The notes below the pieces were generated by a model. The model ran no database searches, was not told the origin of the DNA, and was given only the letters and a program-made list of their open reading frames with translations. Positions 1 to 9,249 of a stretch of DNA of 64,000 nt are shown in pieces; positions within the stretch are counted from its first letter, which is position 1; each line of letters starts with the position of its first letter. The position numbers were made by a program, and so were the translations under genes. This stretch comes from Janthinobacterium silvisoli (GTDB lineage: Bacteria > Pseudomonadota > Gammaproteobacteria > Burkholderiales > Burkholderiaceae_D), in the NCBI RefSeq assembly GCF_014200725.1, contig NZ_JACHCL010000003.1, positions 310,001 to 374,000 of the forward strand, read 5' to 3'.

Positions 1-196
1 CTAATTTCACCACTTGATATGGCGCAAGCGGCCATGACAGGCACTGAACATTCGTCGCGACGGATACTCTTACTTATGCTAGCCACAGCGACGTCCAGGA
101 TGCACTATGCAGTATGTAATATACGATCAGCCATCTGCCATCGCCTCGCGGTTATCCCCCTGTCTTTAACCCTATCTTTAGCATAAGGAGACCAAG

Positions 197-691
197 ATGA
201 GATCGAAAAACACCATGTTGTTGACTGGTTTGCTGTGTACCGTATTGGCTGCCTGCCACTCTACCGACGGCACCAGCCTGACGCGCAGCAGCAGCGGCGA
301 TAATGCCTACAACACGACTGCTGGCGCCAGTACGCAAAGCAGCATGCCCGGCAGTAATACCAGCAACACTGGCAGCACCGCCACTACCACCTCCACCGCC
401 AGCGATATGAGCACGGGCAGCGATGCCAGCCAGTCCGGCATGAACATCACTGCGGCGACCGTACAAACGATAGAAACCGTGCCACGCAGCATGGATCAAG
501 GCAGCGGCGACATGCAGACAGGAACCTCGGGAACGGGCGGAACAGGAGGTGCAGCGCTGAACAATATGCTGTACCGCGTGACCTTGCGGCTTGACGATGG
601 CTCGACGCGCACCCTCATGCAAACCACCCAGCCCGGCTTTCAGATTGGTGACCGGGTCAGCGTGCAAAGGGGTGCGATACAGCGCTATTGA
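197..691 (+). CDS. Small Ser/Thr/Gly-rich lipoprotein, function unknown
   Basis: The 164-residue product begins with a lipoprotein signal peptide ending in the lipobox LAAC (Cys about residue 20), so it is probably anchored to a membrane facing the periplasm. The middle (residues 25-120) is low-complexity Ser/Thr/Gly/Met sequence and looks disordered. The last 40 residues form a compact piece (YRVTLRLDDGSTRTL ... FQIGDRVSVQ) that resembles the short C-terminal beta domain of SlyB/glycine-zipper outer-membrane lipoproteins, but the glycine zipper itself is absent. A purine-rich AAGGAG lies just before the ATG. The gene is convergent with the M24-like gene, with 7 bp between the stops. The function is unknown and the SlyB resemblance is only an impression. 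Confidence 0.75.
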   Translation: MRSKNTMLLTGLLCTVLAACHSTDGTSLTRSSSGDNAYNTTAGASTQSSMPGSNTSNTGSTATTTSTASDMSTGSDASQSGMNITAATVQTIETVPRSMDQGSGDMQTGTSGTGGTGGAALNNMLYRVTLRLDDGSTRTLMQTTQPGFQIGDRVSVQRGAIQRY

Positions 692-698
692 TCACAGC

Positions 699-1970
699 TC
701 ATCCCAGCACCAAGGTCAACGGCCGCCGTCGCCCCTGTATCAGGGTTGACGGCCAGGCAGGGTCATAGGTGAGATTACGCAAGTGATCGCCGTCGATCAG
801 GAAAGTGTCTTCGACCATGCCGCAAGGCAAACTGGGATGCAAAGCTGCAGCCATACCACGCTTGAGGGTGATTTCCGTATGGGCACTAGCCATCACTTCC
901 GGCGCGAGATAACCCTGAATGCCGCCCTGGCGATGACGAAGCGCCGTATCGGGGTGGCCGGCATAGGCATACGCGCTATCGAGCGCATGGTAAACCATGC
1001 TCAAGGCATTGCCCGCGACACAGGTATCGAGCGCGACAGCCTCCAGGGCAAGTAGGGTCGCATCGTCATGCGCCACACTGCTGTGGTCGGTAATGGCGCC
1101 AGTCGCGCCGTTACCGGTGCTGCCAGGAGCAGCGCTATTGCTGCCGTTATCGATATTATTACCGTTATCGATACCGTTATCGATACCGTTATTAGCACCG
1201 TTTTTTACGCCGTTTTTTGTAATATTGTGGCCATGACGAAGTATCTGCCCAGCATGTTCGAAACGCACCTGACGGCTCAGGCTGGCACACAAGCCATGGC
1301 GCCTCGCACACACGGCCAGCACGGCGCGCGCCCCCAGTGTAGTCGCGCTGGCTGGTGCGCGGCGGTAGAGCGACTGCCGCTGTGCACCCAATGCAATAAT
1401 ATGCACCTCTTGCACCCCCCTCAGCCACAGTGCGCGGACGCAGGCGGCCGCCAATTCCCGCTCGGTCCAGTCCGGGCGCGCCTTGCGCAAGGCCTCGCTT
1501 GCCGCGCTGGCCACCAACTGGCCCAGGTGCAGGTAGCGCTGCTGCTCCGCTTGCAGCAAAACCAGGCGTTCTTCACGCATGCTGGTGGGCAAGCCGCATT
1601 CGTGCAGGCGAGGCAAGTCCGATAGCACAGATGCACCGCCAGCCGCATGCTGCACGAAATGCTCGCGCAATTCATGGAGCTGCGGCTGCATCCATGGCGA
1701 CACTTGCCACGTCCACGGTCCGTGCAGCGCGTCCTCGCGCAAACAGGGCGCTTCCGCTTCATCGCTGAGGATATACGCCCGGTCACGCGTAACGAGCAGC
1801 TCGGCGCCACCGCACGGGGACATCGGGTTTTGACTGTTCGACGCCCCTGCCGTGGCCCAGGCAAACCAGTCCGCGCCGCGCAAACGTATGCCTCCAGCGC
1901 GCTGCTGTTCCAACCAGCCCCGCATCTGCGCCAGCTTGTGCTCCACCTCCAGCTCTGTTGGCCAGTTCAT
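699..1970 (-). CDS. M24 (pita-bread) peptidase-like protein, probably inactive
   Basis: The 423-residue protein has the layout of aminopeptidase P/M24 proteins: an N-terminal domain (1-160) and a C-terminal pita-bread domain (160-423). Familiar landmarks are visible but altered. The usual metal-binding VD.G....SD.TR segment reads VLAVCARRHGLCASLSR, so both Asp ligands are missing. The His/Gly segment reads RHRQGG, and a Glu is kept in GMVEDTFLI. An Asn/Gly/Asp-rich stretch encoded by 12-bp tandem repeats (1143-1220) is inserted in the catalytic domain. It lies 141 bp downstream of the M20 peptidase gene on the same strand, so cotranscription is possible. Family membership is fairly clear. Loss of activity is inferred from the missing ligands. 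Confidence 0.7.
   Translation of the reverse strand: MNWPTELEVEHKLAQMRGWLEQQRAGGIRLRGADWFAWATAGASNSQNPMSPCGGAELLVTRDRAYILSDEAEAPCLREDALHGPWTWQVSPWMQPQLHELREHFVQHAAGGASVLSDLPRLHECGLPTSMREERLVLLQAEQQRYLHLGQLVASAASEALRKARPDWTERELAAACVRALWLRGVQEVHIIALGAQRQSLYRRAPASATTLGARAVLAVCARRHGLCASLSRQVRFEHAGQILRHGHNITKNGVKNGANNGIDNGIDNGNNIDNGSNSAAPGSTGNGATGAITDHSSVAHDDATLLALEAVALDTCVAGNALSMVYHALDSAYAYAGHPDTALRHRQGGIQGYLAPEVMASAHTEITLKRGMAAALHPSLPCGMVEDTFLIDGDHLRNLTYDPAWPSTLIQGRRRPLTLVLG
1143..1220. repeat. 12-bp tandem repeat inside the M24-like gene
   Basis: Units of the form ACCGTTATCGAT recur with drift: 1143-1154, then after a 6-bp interruption 1161-1172, 1173-1184, 1185-1196, 1197-1208 and 1209-1220. 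The last units drift to a T-rich form. On the coding (minus) strand they give an Asn-Gly/Ile-Asp-rich run. All units are multiples of 3, so copy-number change keeps the frame. Confidence 0.75.
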
Positions 1971-2111
1971 GGCGCCGCCGTGCTGGCCGGGCTACATTCT
2001 TGTCTGCCGTAATGCTCCATGGCCGTCCCCTCGAATCACATGGAGACGTATGACTCCAGTCTTCAATAAAGGTTCCAGCTCTCAAGCAAACTCTGTCACC
2101 TGCAAAGAACC

Positions 2112-3635
2112 CTATTTCGCCAGTTCAATCAGCACGGCCGTGTACATCTGCAAGTTCAGCAGCAGCTGTTTTTCCGTGATGAATTCATGTTCGGAGTGTC
2201 CCGTGTACACCGTATGCGGCATGGCGGGGCCGAAACTGACGGCGTTCGGGAACAGCCGCGAATTGGTGCCACCGCCGATGGCCACAGGCTGCGGATCAGC
2301 CACGCCCGTGTAATGCGAAAACACCCTCAGCAAGGTGGGGATCTGCGGCGCACTGGTTTGCAGCCATGGTTCACCTATCTGCACTTGCAGCTCGGCGGCC
2401 ACATGGCGCTGCGCCTTCCAGCCATTAAACGCGTCGAGGACTTGCTGACGCAAGGCATACGCCGTCTTGCCTTGCGGGCGGCGCAGATTGATGTTCAGTT
2501 CCAGCTCGCCATTATGTTGCTTGAGCACGGTGGGCGCCACCGTCATCGGTCCCATGAAGGCGTCGCGGTAAGCGATCTGGCCGAATTTCTCGCCATAAAG
2601 TCCGGTGCCCACCAGCTGGTTCAAAAAGGAGAGCATATCGGCCGCCTGCGTGCCCGTCCATGGCTGCACGTTCAGGGCGTCGGCCAGCATGCTGATGGCA
2701 TTCACACCGTTTTCCGGTTTCGACGAATGGGCCGATACTCCGAGCGCTTTCACGGTCAAACTCGTTCCCTGGCGTTCAAAAGTGTAGCGCATGCCTTGCT
2801 GCTGTTGCGCCCTTGCCCGTATCTGCGCTTCCAGCTCAGCAGTCGCGTGCTCGATGGTGGCCCTGGCGTCTTCCGGGATCTGGCTGCCGAAAAAGCCGCC
2901 CGTCAGGCTGCTCAAGACGGGCGCATCACCGCTCGGCAAGGCCGTACCTGCTGGCAGGCTCAGCTTGATCGAGCCATAACCTTTCTCGGCCGTCACCACC
3001 GGATATTCCGCGTCGATGGTGATATTGATGTCCGGCGGCGTGTGGGTCTTGAGAAATTGCTTCAACGGTTCCCAGTCCGATTCCTCGGCCATGTACACAT
3101 ACAATTCCACGCGCTTGCGCAGCGGCACCTTTTTATCCTGGATGGCTTTCATCGCATACAGGGCGGTGGCGATCGGCCCCTTGTCGTCTTCCGTACCGCG
3201 TCCCAGCAGCTTGCCCGGTTCGCTGGTACGGTCCAGCTCGAATGGCGAACGGGCCCATTTCGTGGGGTCCACCGGCTGTACATCGCCATGCGTGATCACA
3301 CCCACGCGCTCGCTGCCAGTTCCCATGCCGATCACCACCACGTGACCGTAATCGTGGAAATCAAAACCCAGGCGCTGTGCCTCTTGCTGCAGATAACGTT
3401 TGAAATCCGTGTGCTGTGGATTGCTCTCAAACGACACGGCTGGGTCAGCCACCGTATTGAAGCTGACCATCTTCGCCAAACTTCCTATCATCGCTTCGGG
3501 ATAGGTCGCCAGCGCATAGCGGGCCGTATCTTGCGCTTCAGCACTGACAGCGGCATCGGCAGCGTGGACGGGCAAGTGGAAAGCGCACTGGATCAGCAGC
3601 GGCAGCAAGGTACGCAGGGCAAGTTTTTTGAGCAT
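2112..3635 (-). CDS. Secreted M20 family dipeptidase
   Basis: This is a 507-residue zinc dipeptidase of the M20 family (PepV/carnosinase-like). A signal peptide (about residues 1-25, ending VHAADA) sends it to the periplasm. Metal-site motifs are intact: THGDVQPVDP (His and Asp with the catalytic Asp two residues on), GRGTEDDKGP (bridging Asp), MAEESDWE (catalytic Glu and ligand Glu), a later Asp in TIDAEYPV, and the C-terminal His in MPHTVYTGHSEHE. The lid domain sits between about residues 230 and 400. Length fits the family. It probably splits peptides taken into the periplasm. The M24-like gene follows downstream on the same strand. The 231 bp upstream hold no gene. Confidence 0.9.
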   Translation of the reverse strand: MLKKLALRTLLPLLIQCAFHLPVHAADAAVSAEAQDTARYALATYPEAMIGSLAKMVSFNTVADPAVSFESNPQHTDFKRYLQQEAQRLGFDFHDYGHVVVIGMGTGSERVGVITHGDVQPVDPTKWARSPFELDRTSEPGKLLGRGTEDDKGPIATALYAMKAIQDKKVPLRKRVELYVYMAEESDWEPLKQFLKTHTPPDINITIDAEYPVVTAEKGYGSIKLSLPAGTALPSGDAPVLSSLTGGFFGSQIPEDARATIEHATAELEAQIRARAQQQQGMRYTFERQGTSLTVKALGVSAHSSKPENGVNAISMLADALNVQPWTGTQAADMLSFLNQLVGTGLYGEKFGQIAYRDAFMGPMTVAPTVLKQHNGELELNINLRRPQGKTAYALRQQVLDAFNGWKAQRHVAAELQVQIGEPWLQTSAPQIPTLLRVFSHYTGVADPQPVAIGGGTNSRLFPNAVSFGPAMPHTVYTGHSEHEFITEKQLLLNLQMYTAVLIELAK

Positions 3636-3867
3636 CAGGGTATCGGTCAGGCAGGCAATATCGGGATGGTCACTCTAACATTGCCGTATTGAATTTCCAA
3701 TCAGCATGAGTTTTTTACCGATCAGTACGCAAAAAGCCGATTCGCATTATCATAGCGTCAGCCTTGTCTTTCCTTTATGGCCGGCGCCAGGTACTACAAC
3801 CCTGCGGCCATCAGGGGATAGACAAATCGTCCATTGTGATTTACCCCAATAGCCCGATATTGCTCTC

Positions 3868-4866
3868 ATGATTCCATTTTCCATACTCGATCTGGCCCCC
3901 ATCGCCGAAGGCAGCAGCGCTGCGATTTCTTTCAAGAACACGCTGGACCTGGCGCAGCATGGCGAACGCTGGGGCTTTAACCGCTACTGGCTGGCTGAAC
4001 ACCACGGCATGCCCGGCATCGCCAGCGCCGCCACGGCGGTGGTCATCGCCCACGTAGCGGCCGGCACCAAGACCATCCGCGTAGGCGCTGGCGGCGTGAT
4101 GCTGCCGAACCACTCGCCGCTGGTGATCGCCGAACAGTTCGGCACGCTGGAAGCGCTGTATCCAGGCCGCATCGACCTGGGCCTGGGCCGCGCGCCCGGC
4201 TCCGACCAGACCACCGCGCGCGCCTTGCGCCGCGATTTGCAATCGGATGCCGACCAGTTCCCGCAAGACGTGCTGGAATTGATGGACTATATGTCCGACG
4301 AGCCACGCCAGCGCGTGCTGGCCGTGCCAGGCAAGGGCTCCAATGTGCCTGTATGGATACTCGGTTCGAGCATGTTCGGCGCGCAACTGGCTGCCCACAT
4401 GGGCTTGCCTTATGCCTTTGCCTCGCATTTCGCGCCGCAGATGATGAAGATGGCCGTCGAGTACTACCGCGCCAACTTCAAGCCATCCAAACAGCTGGCC
4501 AAGCCGCACGTGATGCTGGGCTTTAACGTATTTGCCGCCGACACCGATGAAGAAGCGCACTTGCGCGCCACCTCGATGCAGCAAGCTTTTGTCAACCTGC
4601 GCACGGGCCGTCCATCGCGCTTGCAGCCACCGGTGCCCGGCTACCTGGAGCAGCTGGGACCGCAAGAACGGGCCATGCTCGATTCCGTGCTGTCGTGCAC
4701 CGCCATCGGTTCGCCGTCTACGGTAAAAGCGAAGATGGCAGCGTTTATCAAGGAAACCGGCGCCGACGAACTGATGATCACCTCGCAAATTTTCGACCAC
4801 CAGCACCGCTTGCGCTCCTACGAAATCACGGCGCACGTGCATGCTGAGCTGGCTGCGGAAGCGTAA
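3868..4866 (+). CDS. LLM class flavin-dependent oxidoreductase
   Basis: The 332-residue product is a bacterial luciferase-like monooxygenase (TIM barrel, FMNH2-dependent) of the MsnO8/YhbW subfamily. Typical markers are [11 protein letters not shown] at the N-terminus, [15 protein letters not shown], the [13 protein letters not shown] segment and [13 protein letters not shown]. It is a cytoplasmic enzyme. The substrate cannot be read from the sequence and these proteins are often annotated only by fold. Start codon choice is supported by the family N-terminus rather than by a clear ribosome site. A strong terminator follows at 4918-4951, so this is probably a one-gene unit. Confidence 0.9.
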   Translation: MIPFSILDLAPIAEGSSAAISFKNTLDLAQHGERWGFNRYWLAEHHGMPGIASAATAVVIAHVAAGTKTIRVGAGGVMLPNHSPLVIAEQFGTLEALYPGRIDLGLGRAPGSDQTTARALRRDLQSDADQFPQDVLELMDYMSDEPRQRVLAVPGKGSNVPVWILGSSMFGAQLAAHMGLPYAFASHFAPQMMKMAVEYYRANFKPSKQLAKPHVMLGFNVFAADTDEEAHLRATSMQQAFVNLRTGRPSRLQPPVPGYLEQLGPQERAMLDSVLSCTAIGSPSTVKAKMAAFIKETGADELMITSQIFDHQHRLRSYEITAHVHAELAAEA

Positions 4867-4917
4867 CAAGGAATTTATCTGTTTATCCTCCTGGTATATC
4901 CCGCTATATACCTTTGT

Positions 4918-4951
4918 CCCGGCCATCATTCATGATCGCCGGGATTTTTTT
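4918..4951 (+). terminator. Rho-independent terminator after the LLM gene
   Basis: CCCGGC pairs with GCCGGG, extended inward by ATCAT/ATGAT across one mismatch, and is followed by a run of seven T. An ATG at 4914 that opens the next reading frame lies at the edge of this hairpin, so it cannot be the real start of the following gene. Confidence 0.85.
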
Positions 4952-5063
4952 GTCTTGTCACGATGACCAGTATCCCCGGCAAAACCAGCCATGCCCGGCA
5001 GGAAAACCGCCCGGGCGCTATCATGCTGGTCCAAAAGCGTCATTCCAAGAAAGCCGTACCGCA

Positions 5064-6275
5064 ATGAAATCAGCCAGTTCCAAGATCGACGCCAGCACCC
5101 TGCTGACCTCGACCCGCATCCTGTTGTTCGCCCTGTCCGCCGGCGTGCTTGTCGCCAGCCTGTATTACGTCCAGCCGTTGACGTCCATGCTGGCCGCCTC
5201 GTTCGGCGTCAGCGTCACCCACGCCGGCTACCTGGTGACCGCCACGCAAATCGGCTATGTATTGGGCATCGTCTTTTTAGTGCCGCTCAGCGACGTGCTG
5301 AACCGCCGCAAGCTGCTGACCTGGATGCTGCTGGCCAAAATCGCCGCCTTGCTGCTGGCTGCCACCAGCCAGAACATCTATATTTTCGCCATCGCCAGCG
5401 TGCTGATGGGCATCACGGCCAGCGCCCTGATGGTAGTCACGGCAATGGTGGCGTCCTATGCGCCCGACCATAGCCGTGGCCGCATGGTCGGTACCGTCAT
5501 GACGGGTTTACTGTTGGGAATCTTGCTGGCGCGCACGGTATCGGGCATCGTCGCCCACATCAGCGGCGGCTGGCGCAGCGTCTACGTGCTGGCTGCCATC
5601 GTTGTGCTGGCCCTGCTGCTGATGCTGCGCCACATCCTGCCCGATGAAGCGCCAAGGGGCAAACTGCAATACGGCAAGCTGATGGCGTCCCTGGGCGACA
5701 TCATCCGCCAGGAACCGCTGCTGCGCCAGCGCGCCCTGTTCGCCGGCCTGGGCCTGGGTACCTTCAGTGTGTTCTGGACCGGGCTAACCTTTTTGCTGAG
5801 CGGCGCGCCCTATCATTATTCCGAATTGCAGATCGGCATGTTCGGCCTGGCAGGCGCCACCGGTGCACTGGCCGCCAACACGGCGGGCCGCATGGCAGAC
5901 CGCGGTTATGCGCGCCAGGCAACCTGGCTGCTGGCCATCGCTTCTCTGGCGGGCTGGGCCTTTATCGGCCTGGGCGCATATTCGCTGACCTTGTTGCTGA
6001 TCGGTATCGTGCTGCTCGACGTGGGCGTGATGGGCTTGCAAGTGACGCACCAGTCCATCATCTACAAACTGGCGCCACAGGCGCGCGCCCGTGTCACCAC
6101 CGTATTTATCGCCTCCGGCTTTATCGGCGCCTCGGCCGGCTCGGCGCTGGCCAGCGCGAGCTTTGCCGCTGGCGGCTGGATGGCCCTGTGCGCCGTCGGC
6201 GGCGCCATGCCGCTGCTGATGCTGCTGGTATGGGGCAAATACAGTTTTGATCAGCGGCGCCTGGCCCAGGCGTAA
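5064..6275 (+). CDS. MFS transporter (DHA1-like, 12 TM)
   Basis: Major facilitator superfamily carrier of about 403 residues. I place the start at 5064 (MKSASSKIDAS), because the longer frame begins inside the upstream terminator and its extra 50 residues do not look like protein. An AAGAAAG lies 10 bp before this ATG. Twelve hydrophobic helices are visible. The loop 2-3 signature reads VPLSDVLNRRKLLT, a form of the MFS G-x-L-x-D-R motif, and a second copy GRMADRGYARQ opens the second half. The family exports drugs or sugars or imports small metabolites; which one is not readable. A bidirectional terminator follows. Confidence 0.88.
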   Translation: MKSASSKIDASTLLTSTRILLFALSAGVLVASLYYVQPLTSMLAASFGVSVTHAGYLVTATQIGYVLGIVFLVPLSDVLNRRKLLTWMLLAKIAALLLAATSQNIYIFAIASVLMGITASALMVVTAMVASYAPDHSRGRMVGTVMTGLLLGILLARTVSGIVAHISGGWRSVYVLAAIVVLALLLMLRHILPDEAPRGKLQYGKLMASLGDIIRQEPLLRQRALFAGLGLGTFSVFWTGLTFLLSGAPYHYSELQIGMFGLAGATGALAANTAGRMADRGYARQATWLLAIASLAGWAFIGLGAYSLTLLLIGIVLLDVGVMGLQVTHQSIIYKLAPQARARVTTVFIASGFIGASAGSALASASFAAGGWMALCAVGGAMPLLMLLVWGKYSFDQRRLAQA

Positions 6276-6287
6276 AAAGCACCGCGC

Positions 6288-6327
6288 AAAAAAAACCGCT
6301 CAGGTCATACAAGCTGAGCGGTTTTTT
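6288..6327. terminator. Bidirectional terminator between MFS and M28 genes
   Basis: An 8-bp stem CCGCTCAG/CTGAGCGG with a 10-nt loop is flanked by eight A on the left and six T on the right. It can stop both the plus-strand MFS transcript and the minus-strand M28 peptidase transcript. Confidence 0.88.
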
Positions 6328-6329
6328 AC

Positions 6330-7979
6330 TTATTGAGCTTGCTCGCGCACCTTGCCAAACGCATCGCCCGCCTTCCAGGCTGGCATCTTGGCGGCATTGG
6401 CCACCGCTTGCCCCAGGTTCAGGGTGAACTGGGCTTGCTGCGTCATGCCCGACAAATCCCAGCTAGCATCATATTCATCGGTCACCTGATGGTAGCGCGG
6501 GCCATAAGCGGCTGCCTTGGCTTTCGACGCTTCCACATCCTTGATGTACTCACGGCCGCCATTGATGGAAAACGCTGGCACGCCGGCCTTGGCAAAACTG
6601 AAGTGGTCGCTGCGGAAATAGCCACCCGCCAGGTCAGGGCGCGCTTGTGCGATATGCATGCCCATGGATTTTGCCACCGTGGCGGCCATGGCGCCCAGTT
6701 CCGTGCGTTCGCTGCCTTGCACGCCAATGTCGTGCGTGGCGCCCACGAAGTTCAGGCTATCGAGGTTCAGCGCGGCGGCCGTCTTGTTCAAAGGCCATAG
6801 CGGATCGGCCGCATACGCGGCGCTGCCCAGCAAGCCCTGCTCTTCGGCCGCTACCCACAGGAAAATCTGCGTGCGCCTGGCCGGCTTTTTCGCCGCTTCC
6901 TGCGCCATGGCCAGCAAGCCAGCCGTGCCGGACGCGTTATCGACGGCGCCGTTATAAATGATGTCGGCGCCCGGCTTGTCGCCTTCTTTCGGCTGCATGC
7001 CCAGGTGGTCCCAGTGGGCGCTGTAGATAACGGCCTCATCCTTCAACCTGGCATCGGTGCCCGGCACCATGCCGGCCACGTTGAATTGTTCGACCTTGCG
7101 CACGGCCGACTTCATCTCGCCGGCCAGTTTTGCATCCAGCGCGACAGCCTGGAAATCCTTACGCTCAGCCTTGGCTCGCAAGGCATCCAGATCTTGCCCG
7201 CCAGCGGCGAACAGGCGACGCGCCGCGTCTTCCGTGATCCAGCCCTGCAATGGCGTGCCCGGCGTGCGCTCGGCCAGCTGGAAGCGCTCGGTACCGCTCC
7301 AGCTGTTTTGCACCACGCTCCAGTCATACGAGGCCGATGGTTTTGTATGGATCAGCAACACGCCAGCGGCGCCCTGGCGCTTGGCTTCTTCGAATTTATA
7401 GGTCCAGCGGCCGTAATAGGTCAGCGCCTTGCCGGCGAAACGGTCCGGTTCCGCTTCGGTTGGCTGCGGATCATTGACCATCATGGCCACGATCTTGCCC
7501 TTGACGTCCGTGCCCTTGAAATCATTCCAGCCTTCTTCGGGCGCTGTGATGCCGTAGCCGACAAATACCAGCGGCGCATCGAATGTATGGGTGGCAACCG
7601 AATCACCGGTGGCCCACACCCAGTCCGGGCCGAAGGCCAGCGGCACGGGTTTGCCACCGGCAAGCGCTTGCAGGCTGCTTTCGGCAGGCAAGGATTTCAC
7701 GCCGGCGATCTGCACCGACTGGCGATAGCTGTTGCCGTGCACGGGCTTCAAGCCTGCCATCTGCGCCTGCGTTTCCAGATAAGCCACCGTCAGGTCGGCG
7801 CCGCGCTGGCCCGTGCCCCGGCCTTCGAGCAAGTCATTCGACAGGAAAGCCAGGTGGGCGCGCAAGGGCCCTTCCTGGACTAGCGGCAAGTTGGACGGGG
7901 TTGCCGCGTGGGCAGGGAAAGCCATGGCCAGGCTGGCGGCAAGCGCCGTGGCGGCCAGGGAAGAAAACAGCTTCTGCAT
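6330..7979 (-). CDS. Secreted M28 family aminopeptidase with PA domain
   Basis: The 549-residue product starts at 7979 (MQKLFSSLAATALAAS), where an AAAAGGAC ribosome site sits just upstream; the reading frame runs 24 codons further up without protein-like character. Signal peptide residues 1-25 end FPAHAA. A protease-associated (PA) insert follows (about 150-290). The M28 zinc core then shows YSAHWDHLG (His ligand), NGAVDNASGTA (bridging Asp), AAEEQGLLGS (catalytic and ligand Glu), LNLDSLN (Asp) and YFRSDHFSF (His). All five ligands are present, so an active di-zinc aminopeptidase is expected in the periplasm or outside. Convergent with the MFS gene across a shared terminator. Confidence 0.92.
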   Translation of the reverse strand: MQKLFSSLAATALAASLAMAFPAHAATPSNLPLVQEGPLRAHLAFLSNDLLEGRGTGQRGADLTVAYLETQAQMAGLKPVHGNSYRQSVQIAGVKSLPAESSLQALAGGKPVPLAFGPDWVWATGDSVATHTFDAPLVFVGYGITAPEEGWNDFKGTDVKGKIVAMMVNDPQPTEAEPDRFAGKALTYYGRWTYKFEEAKRQGAAGVLLIHTKPSASYDWSVVQNSWSGTERFQLAERTPGTPLQGWITEDAARRLFAAGGQDLDALRAKAERKDFQAVALDAKLAGEMKSAVRKVEQFNVAGMVPGTDARLKDEAVIYSAHWDHLGMQPKEGDKPGADIIYNGAVDNASGTAGLLAMAQEAAKKPARRTQIFLWVAAEEQGLLGSAAYAADPLWPLNKTAAALNLDSLNFVGATHDIGVQGSERTELGAMAATVAKSMGMHIAQARPDLAGGYFRSDHFSFAKAGVPAFSINGGREYIKDVEASKAKAAAYGPRYHQVTDEYDASWDLSGMTQQAQFTLNLGQAVANAAKMPAWKAGDAFGKVREQAQ

Positions 7980-8078
7980 AAAGTCCTTTTGGTAAGAGGA
8001 AGTGGTTCTGTCAGCGGACGGCGGATAGCCGAGCCGATGATTGTATGTCATGGTGAAAGATGCATCAAAATGCGGACG

Positions 8079-8108
8079 AAAAAAATCCCCGCCAGGCGCA
8101 ACGGGGAT
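8079..8108 (-). terminator. Terminator of the HDOD gene
   Basis: Read on the minus strand, ATCCCCG pairs with CGGGGAT and is followed by a run of T. It lies about 15 bp after the HDOD stop codon. Confidence 0.85.
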
Positions 8109-8123
8109 GTTGTGGGAAAAGTA

Positions 8124-8960
8124 TCAGACCAGCAAGGCCGCCGCCAGCGATTCGATCTCTTCAGCCGATTCGTCCAAAATAGTGTGCAGGGTGCTGCCGC
8201 CGATGCCAAAATCGATCTTGGCCGCTGCCAGCCGCCGCGCGGCGCTCTCGGGCGGATGCAAGGGTGAGCTGACTGGCGCCAGGTCGTTCGCCAGCACCAG
8301 GGTTGCGCCCAGGGTGCGCGGCGGGAATGGACTGCCGCCGTGCCACATGCCTTCCACCGCTTGCAGTACCAGGTCCGGTACTTCCAGCTGGCGCAGCACG
8401 CCGCGGCCGATCAGCTTTTCGCCGTATTCGATCCAGTCTTCCGTATTATCGTCGAGCAAACCCGGATATTCCTCGGCCCGCGACAGCAGATAAAAGCCGC
8501 CCACTTCGTGCACGATAGCGGCAAACATGGCCGTTTCCACATCGACATGCGTGACTTTTTTGGCAATCACCTGGCTCAGTGCCGCCACGTGGGCCGTGTG
8601 CTCCCATAACTTGGCGGCCTTGGCGCGCAACTGCGGATCGGTGATCTGGCTGCCCAGCTGGCGCACGATGACAGACGCCACCATCGATTTCAGGGTGGCA
8701 AACCCGAGCCGCGAGACGGCTGCGCGCACATTGGCGATTTCATTGCCCGAGCGGTTGTAGGCGGCCGAATTGGCCAGCGCCACGACTCTGGCCGACAGCA
8801 GCGGCTCGGCCATCACCATGCGCGCGGCCGCCTCGATATGGCAGTCGGGATCATCGAGCGCATCCTGCAGCTTCAAGGTTGCCTTGACGTTGGCGGGGAA
8901 AGTCAGCTCGCCCTTACTTGCCTGCAACGCAATGATTTTAAATACTGCCAATCGTTCCAT
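8124..8960 (-). CDS. HDOD domain protein
   Basis: The 278-residue cytoplasmic protein is a nearly pure HDOD domain (residues 15-215), a degenerate relative of HD phosphohydrolases used in bacterial signalling. Recognisable stretches are LLSARVVALANSAAYNR, the VRAAVSRLGFATLKSMV helix pair, and the EHTAHVAALSQVIAK / IVHEVGGFYLLSR segments, where HD-type metal residues are partly kept. HDOD proteins often take part in c-di-GMP or chemosensory output; the partner here is unknown. It has its own terminator and stands alone, divergent from the citrate-type MFS gene 289 bp away. Confidence 0.9.
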   Translation of the reverse strand: MERLAVFKIIALQASKGELTFPANVKATLKLQDALDDPDCHIEAAARMVMAEPLLSARVVALANSAAYNRSGNEIANVRAAVSRLGFATLKSMVASVIVRQLGSQITDPQLRAKAAKLWEHTAHVAALSQVIAKKVTHVDVETAMFAAIVHEVGGFYLLSRAEEYPGLLDDNTEDWIEYGEKLIGRGVLRQLEVPDLVLQAVEGMWHGGSPFPPRTLGATLVLANDLAPVSSPLHPPESAARRLAAAKIDFGIGGSTLHTILDESAEEIESLAAALLV

Positions 8961-9249
8961 GAATGACTCTCCGATACGGCCTTTGATGGCTCTGCTGTGC
9001 TATGGGGATAGGATGGGAACGCAGGCCGGCTAAGGGCCCGGCTCCCATTGCTATCAATATTACAGCAAGTTGTTATTCGTGGCATTTCCCCTGGGAAACT
9101 ATGAAGTGATCCCGCGCCAGCGTGGTAAACCCTCATACACAGCGAACGTAAAAAACGGTAATAATGTGGGGGCAACCGTGGCTGCAACCGGGCCACCACC
9201 AAAGCCGCCTGCAACAAGATAGGCGGTTGATAACATTACTGAGACTTAA
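8961..9249. other. Divergent intergenic region
   Basis: Carries the promoters of the HDOD gene and the MFS gene. A 14-bp palindrome TTTCCC-CT-GGGAAA lies at 9085-9098 and could be a regulator site. No gene is seen. Confidence 0.45.

Noticed and set aside
4914-5063. N-terminal extension of the MFS protein to ATG 4914
   Set aside because: The ATG lies at the edge of a strong terminator hairpin and the extra residues are not protein-like; the start at 5064 is better.
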